Source of the DNA: Methylococcaceae bacterium
GTDB taxonomy: Bacteria; Pseudomonadota; Gammaproteobacteria; Methylococcales; Methylomonadaceae
Length of the DNA: 8,160 nucleotides
Direction of reading: 5' to 3'
Assembly: GCA_009925045.1 (NCBI GenBank)
Contig: RFQK01000059.1
Span: 1-8,160, forward strand
The notes under the pieces are model-generated. The model saw nothing but the letters and a program-made list of their open reading frames with translations. It was not told where the DNA came from and did no database searches. Positions 7,193 through 8,160 of the stretch are shown here, in pieces. The first letter of the stretch is position 1, and every line of letters starts with the position of its first letter. Position numbers and translations under genes: made by a program.

Positions 7193-7212
7193 TGCAAAAC
7201 ATCGTTTTTCAA
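7192..7212. repeat. Inverted repeat over the predicted hps transcription start
   Basis: TTGCAAAAC and GTTTTTCAA are nine-base arms with one mismatch around ATC. The dyad covers the predicted +1 of the upstream hps promoter, a position suited to a repressor operator. Because part of one arm would precede +1, an operator is more likely than a leader hairpin. Confidence 0.4.
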
Positions 7213-7213
7213 T

Positions 7214-7270
7214 GCTCATCATCCATGATGTTGCTCTTTCGACTCTAGTCAGGAAACGTCGTTGATGAGC
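7214..7270 (+). promoter_or_regulatory. Potential structured leader RNA upstream of hps
   Basis: GCTCATCA (7214-7221) and TGATGAGC (7263-7270) are perfect eight-base complementary arms around 41 bases. Inside, TTTC-GAC and GTC-AG-GAAA form a second hairpin with loop TCTA (about 7237-7256). CATCA (7217-7221) can instead pair with the nearer TGATG (7226-7230), so two mutually exclusive folds exist. It matches no riboswitch class I recognise. Whether it is transcribed depends on which promoter is used. Confidence 0.4.
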
Positions 7271-7311
7271 GGTCCTTTATAACTATAACTGTAACAATCG
7301 GAGCACATCAC

Positions 7312-7956
7312 ATGGCAAGACCATTAATTCAAATGGCGTTGGATTCATTAGACTTCAACCAAACAGTAGCGTTGGCTGACGAAGTTGCGCCTTATGTTGA
7401 TATTTTTGAGATTGGCACACCTTGCATCAAATACAACGGCATCAACCTGGTTAAAGAATTAAGACAACGTTTCCCAGATAAACTGTTGTTGGTTGACTTG
7501 AAAACTATGGACGCTGGCGAATACGAAGCAGGCGCTTTCTATGCAGCTGGTGCTGACATCGTAACCGTACTGGGCGTGTCTGGCTTGGCAACTATTGGCG
7601 GCGTTATTAAAGCTGCTAAAAAACATAGCGCTGAAGTCCAAATCGACCTGATCAACGTTGATGACAAAGCTTACGTTGCCAGAGAATCTGTAAAATTAGG
7701 CGCTCAAATCGTTGGCATTCACACTGGTCTGGACGCACAAGCTGCTGGCCAAACTCCATTTGCTGACTTGCAAGCGATCGCTGGCTTAGGCTTAAACGTC
7801 AGAATTTCTGTTGCTGGCGGTATCAAACAAGCAACTGTTCAACAAGTTGTTGAAGCCGGTGCAAACATTATCGTTGTTGGCGCTGCTATCTACGGCGCTG
7901 CAAGCCCTGCTGCTGCTGCTCGCGAAATCCGCGAACTGGTTGAAGCTGCTGCTTAA
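7312..7956 (+). CDS. hps: 3-hexulose-6-phosphate synthase
   Basis: The enzyme condenses formaldehyde with ribulose 5-phosphate to hexulose 6-phosphate, the entry step of formaldehyde assimilation in the RuMP cycle. The 214-residue protein is a TIM barrel of the orotidine 5'-phosphate decarboxylase suprafamily. It shows the diagnostic DLKTMDAG with Asp62, Lys64 and Asp67, an acidic Glu33 in FEIGTP, and the phosphate-binding SVAGGIK (166-172) and GAAIYGA (190-196). The sequence from MARPLIQMALDSLDF onward resembles the methanotroph form more than that of betaproteobacterial methylotrophs. CGGAG (7299-7303) lies eight bases before the ATG, a strong ribosome-binding site. A strong terminator follows. 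The isomerase gene (phi) is not in the window; the next gene is transketolase, also of this cycle. Confidence 0.97.
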   Translation: MARPLIQMALDSLDFNQTVALADEVAPYVDIFEIGTPCIKYNGINLVKELRQRFPDKLLLVDLKTMDAGEYEAGAFYAAGADIVTVLGVSGLATIGGVIKAAKKHSAEVQIDLINVDDKAYVARESVKLGAQIVGIHTGLDAQAAGQTPFADLQAIAGLGLNVRISVAGGIKQATVQQVVEAGANIIVVGAAIYGAASPAAAAREIRELVEAAA

Positions 7957-7990
7957 TCCTGCCTTGCTCTTTTGAGTTAGCGCAGCACAC

Positions 7991-8022
7991 AAAGGACGAG
8001 TGGTTATGCCACTCGTCCTTTT
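7991..8022 (+). terminator. Strong rho-independent terminator after hps
   Basis: A 13-base perfect stem (AAAGGACGAGTGG at 7991-8003 with its complement at 8009-8021) encloses loop TTATG and is followed by a T-rich tail. It begins 35 bases after the hps stop, so most hps transcripts should end before tkt. Confidence 0.93.
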
Positions 8023-8072
8023 GTTTGTTTACCCCCCTTTATTCTAGATTTTAATTCCCTCAGGAGAACAAC

Positions 8073-8160
8073 ATGCCTTCGCGTAGAGATCTTGCGAACG
8101 CCATCCGCGCCCTCAGTATGGACGCTGTCCAAAAAGCCAATTCTGGTCACCCAGGCGCCC
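8073..8160 (+). CDS. tkt: Transketolase, N-terminal fragment (3' end outside window)
   Basis: Only the first 29 codons are present, running off the right edge. The peptide [20 protein letters not shown], continuing KANSGHPGA, is the conserved transketolase start; the SGHPGAP region helps form the thiamine diphosphate and substrate site. Transketolase moves two-carbon units between sugar phosphates and here would help regenerate ribulose 5-phosphate for Hps. AGGAG (8062-8066) lies six bases before the ATG. The gene lies 116 bases after hps behind a strong terminator, so it either uses its own promoter or read-through. TTTAAT at 8050-8055 is a possible -10, but it would place the transcript start on the ribosome-binding site, so I do not call it. 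Confidence 0.92.
   Translation, partial: MPSRRDLANAIRALSMDAVQKANSGHPGA

Larger units (their letters stand above)
7034..7311. promoter_or_regulatory. Divergent rnfB-hps intergenic regulatory region
   Basis: This 278-base stretch contains no convincing gene. The half next to rnfB is AT-rich and holds a perfect 12-base palindrome, ATTGTATACAAT (7064-7075), a small dyad ACCTA-TACT-TAGGT (7095-7108), and a second TTGTATAC (7133-7140). TACAAT on the minus strand (7069 to 7064), inside the palindrome, could be an rnfB -10 but has no good -35. The half next to hps holds the hps promoter candidates, dyads and ribosome-binding site listed separately. Confidence 0.7.

Noticed and set aside
7212..7265. 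Short open frame of 17 codons, MLIIHDVALSTLVRKRR, in the hps leader, and a 7-codon frame at 7225-7248
   Set aside because: Neither has a Shine-Dalgarno sequence, and the composition suggests no attenuation mechanism. The first stop overlaps the hairpin arm, which may be coincidence.
7459..7992. Minus-strand frames of 60 and 66 codons opposite hps
   Set aside because: They are antisense to a highly conserved gene; the second runs into the terminator.

Overview
The window looks like a chromosomal housekeeping segment of a type I (gammaproteobacterial) methanotroph or close relative (Methylococcales). The strongest clue is the 3-hexulose-6-phosphate synthase gene near the right end. It is the methanotroph-like form of this ribulose monophosphate (RuMP) cycle enzyme, and it is followed by the start of a transketolase gene. 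The gammaproteobacterial order rplM-rpsI and ilvI-ilvH-ilvC-pssA and the soluble RnfB form fit this assignment. The methane-oxidation genes themselves are not in the window, so methanotrophy is inferred.

Layout. Positions 1-384 hold the 3' end of an NtrX-type sigma-54 response regulator gene. Positions 463-1294 hold rplM-rpsI (ribosomal proteins L13 and S9). A symmetric hairpin at 1315-1341 separates them from a convergent Sfp-type 4'-phosphopantetheinyl transferase gene on the minus strand (1340-2032, TTG start). Divergent from that gene lies the branched-chain amino acid cluster: ilvI (2172-3914), ilvH (3914-4405, one-base overlap) and ilvC (4441-5457), closed by a strong terminator. pssA (phosphatidylserine synthase, 5582-6328) follows, probably with its own promoter. 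Convergent to pssA are a tRNA-Arg(CCG) gene (6348-6424, CCA encoded) and a membrane-anchor-less rnfB (6461-7033). A 278-base non-coding region separates rnfB from the divergent hps gene (7312-7956). After a strong terminator, the first 29 codons of tkt run off the right edge.

How the genes work together. IlvI and IlvH form acetohydroxyacid synthase and IlvC takes its product onward, the first two common steps to valine, isoleucine and leucine. Hps fixes formaldehyde onto ribulose 5-phosphate, and transketolase helps regenerate that acceptor. The PPTase activates carrier proteins, PssA starts phosphatidylethanolamine synthesis, and RnfB is a ferredoxin-type electron carrier.

Novelty. Nearly all genes are intact, recognisable core genes and I see no mobile element, CRISPR array or defence system. 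The most interesting unexplained structure is the region upstream of hps. It has a consensus -35 element, a dyad over the predicted transcription start, a potential leader RNA with two mutually exclusive pairings, and two TTGTATAC-containing sites further upstream.
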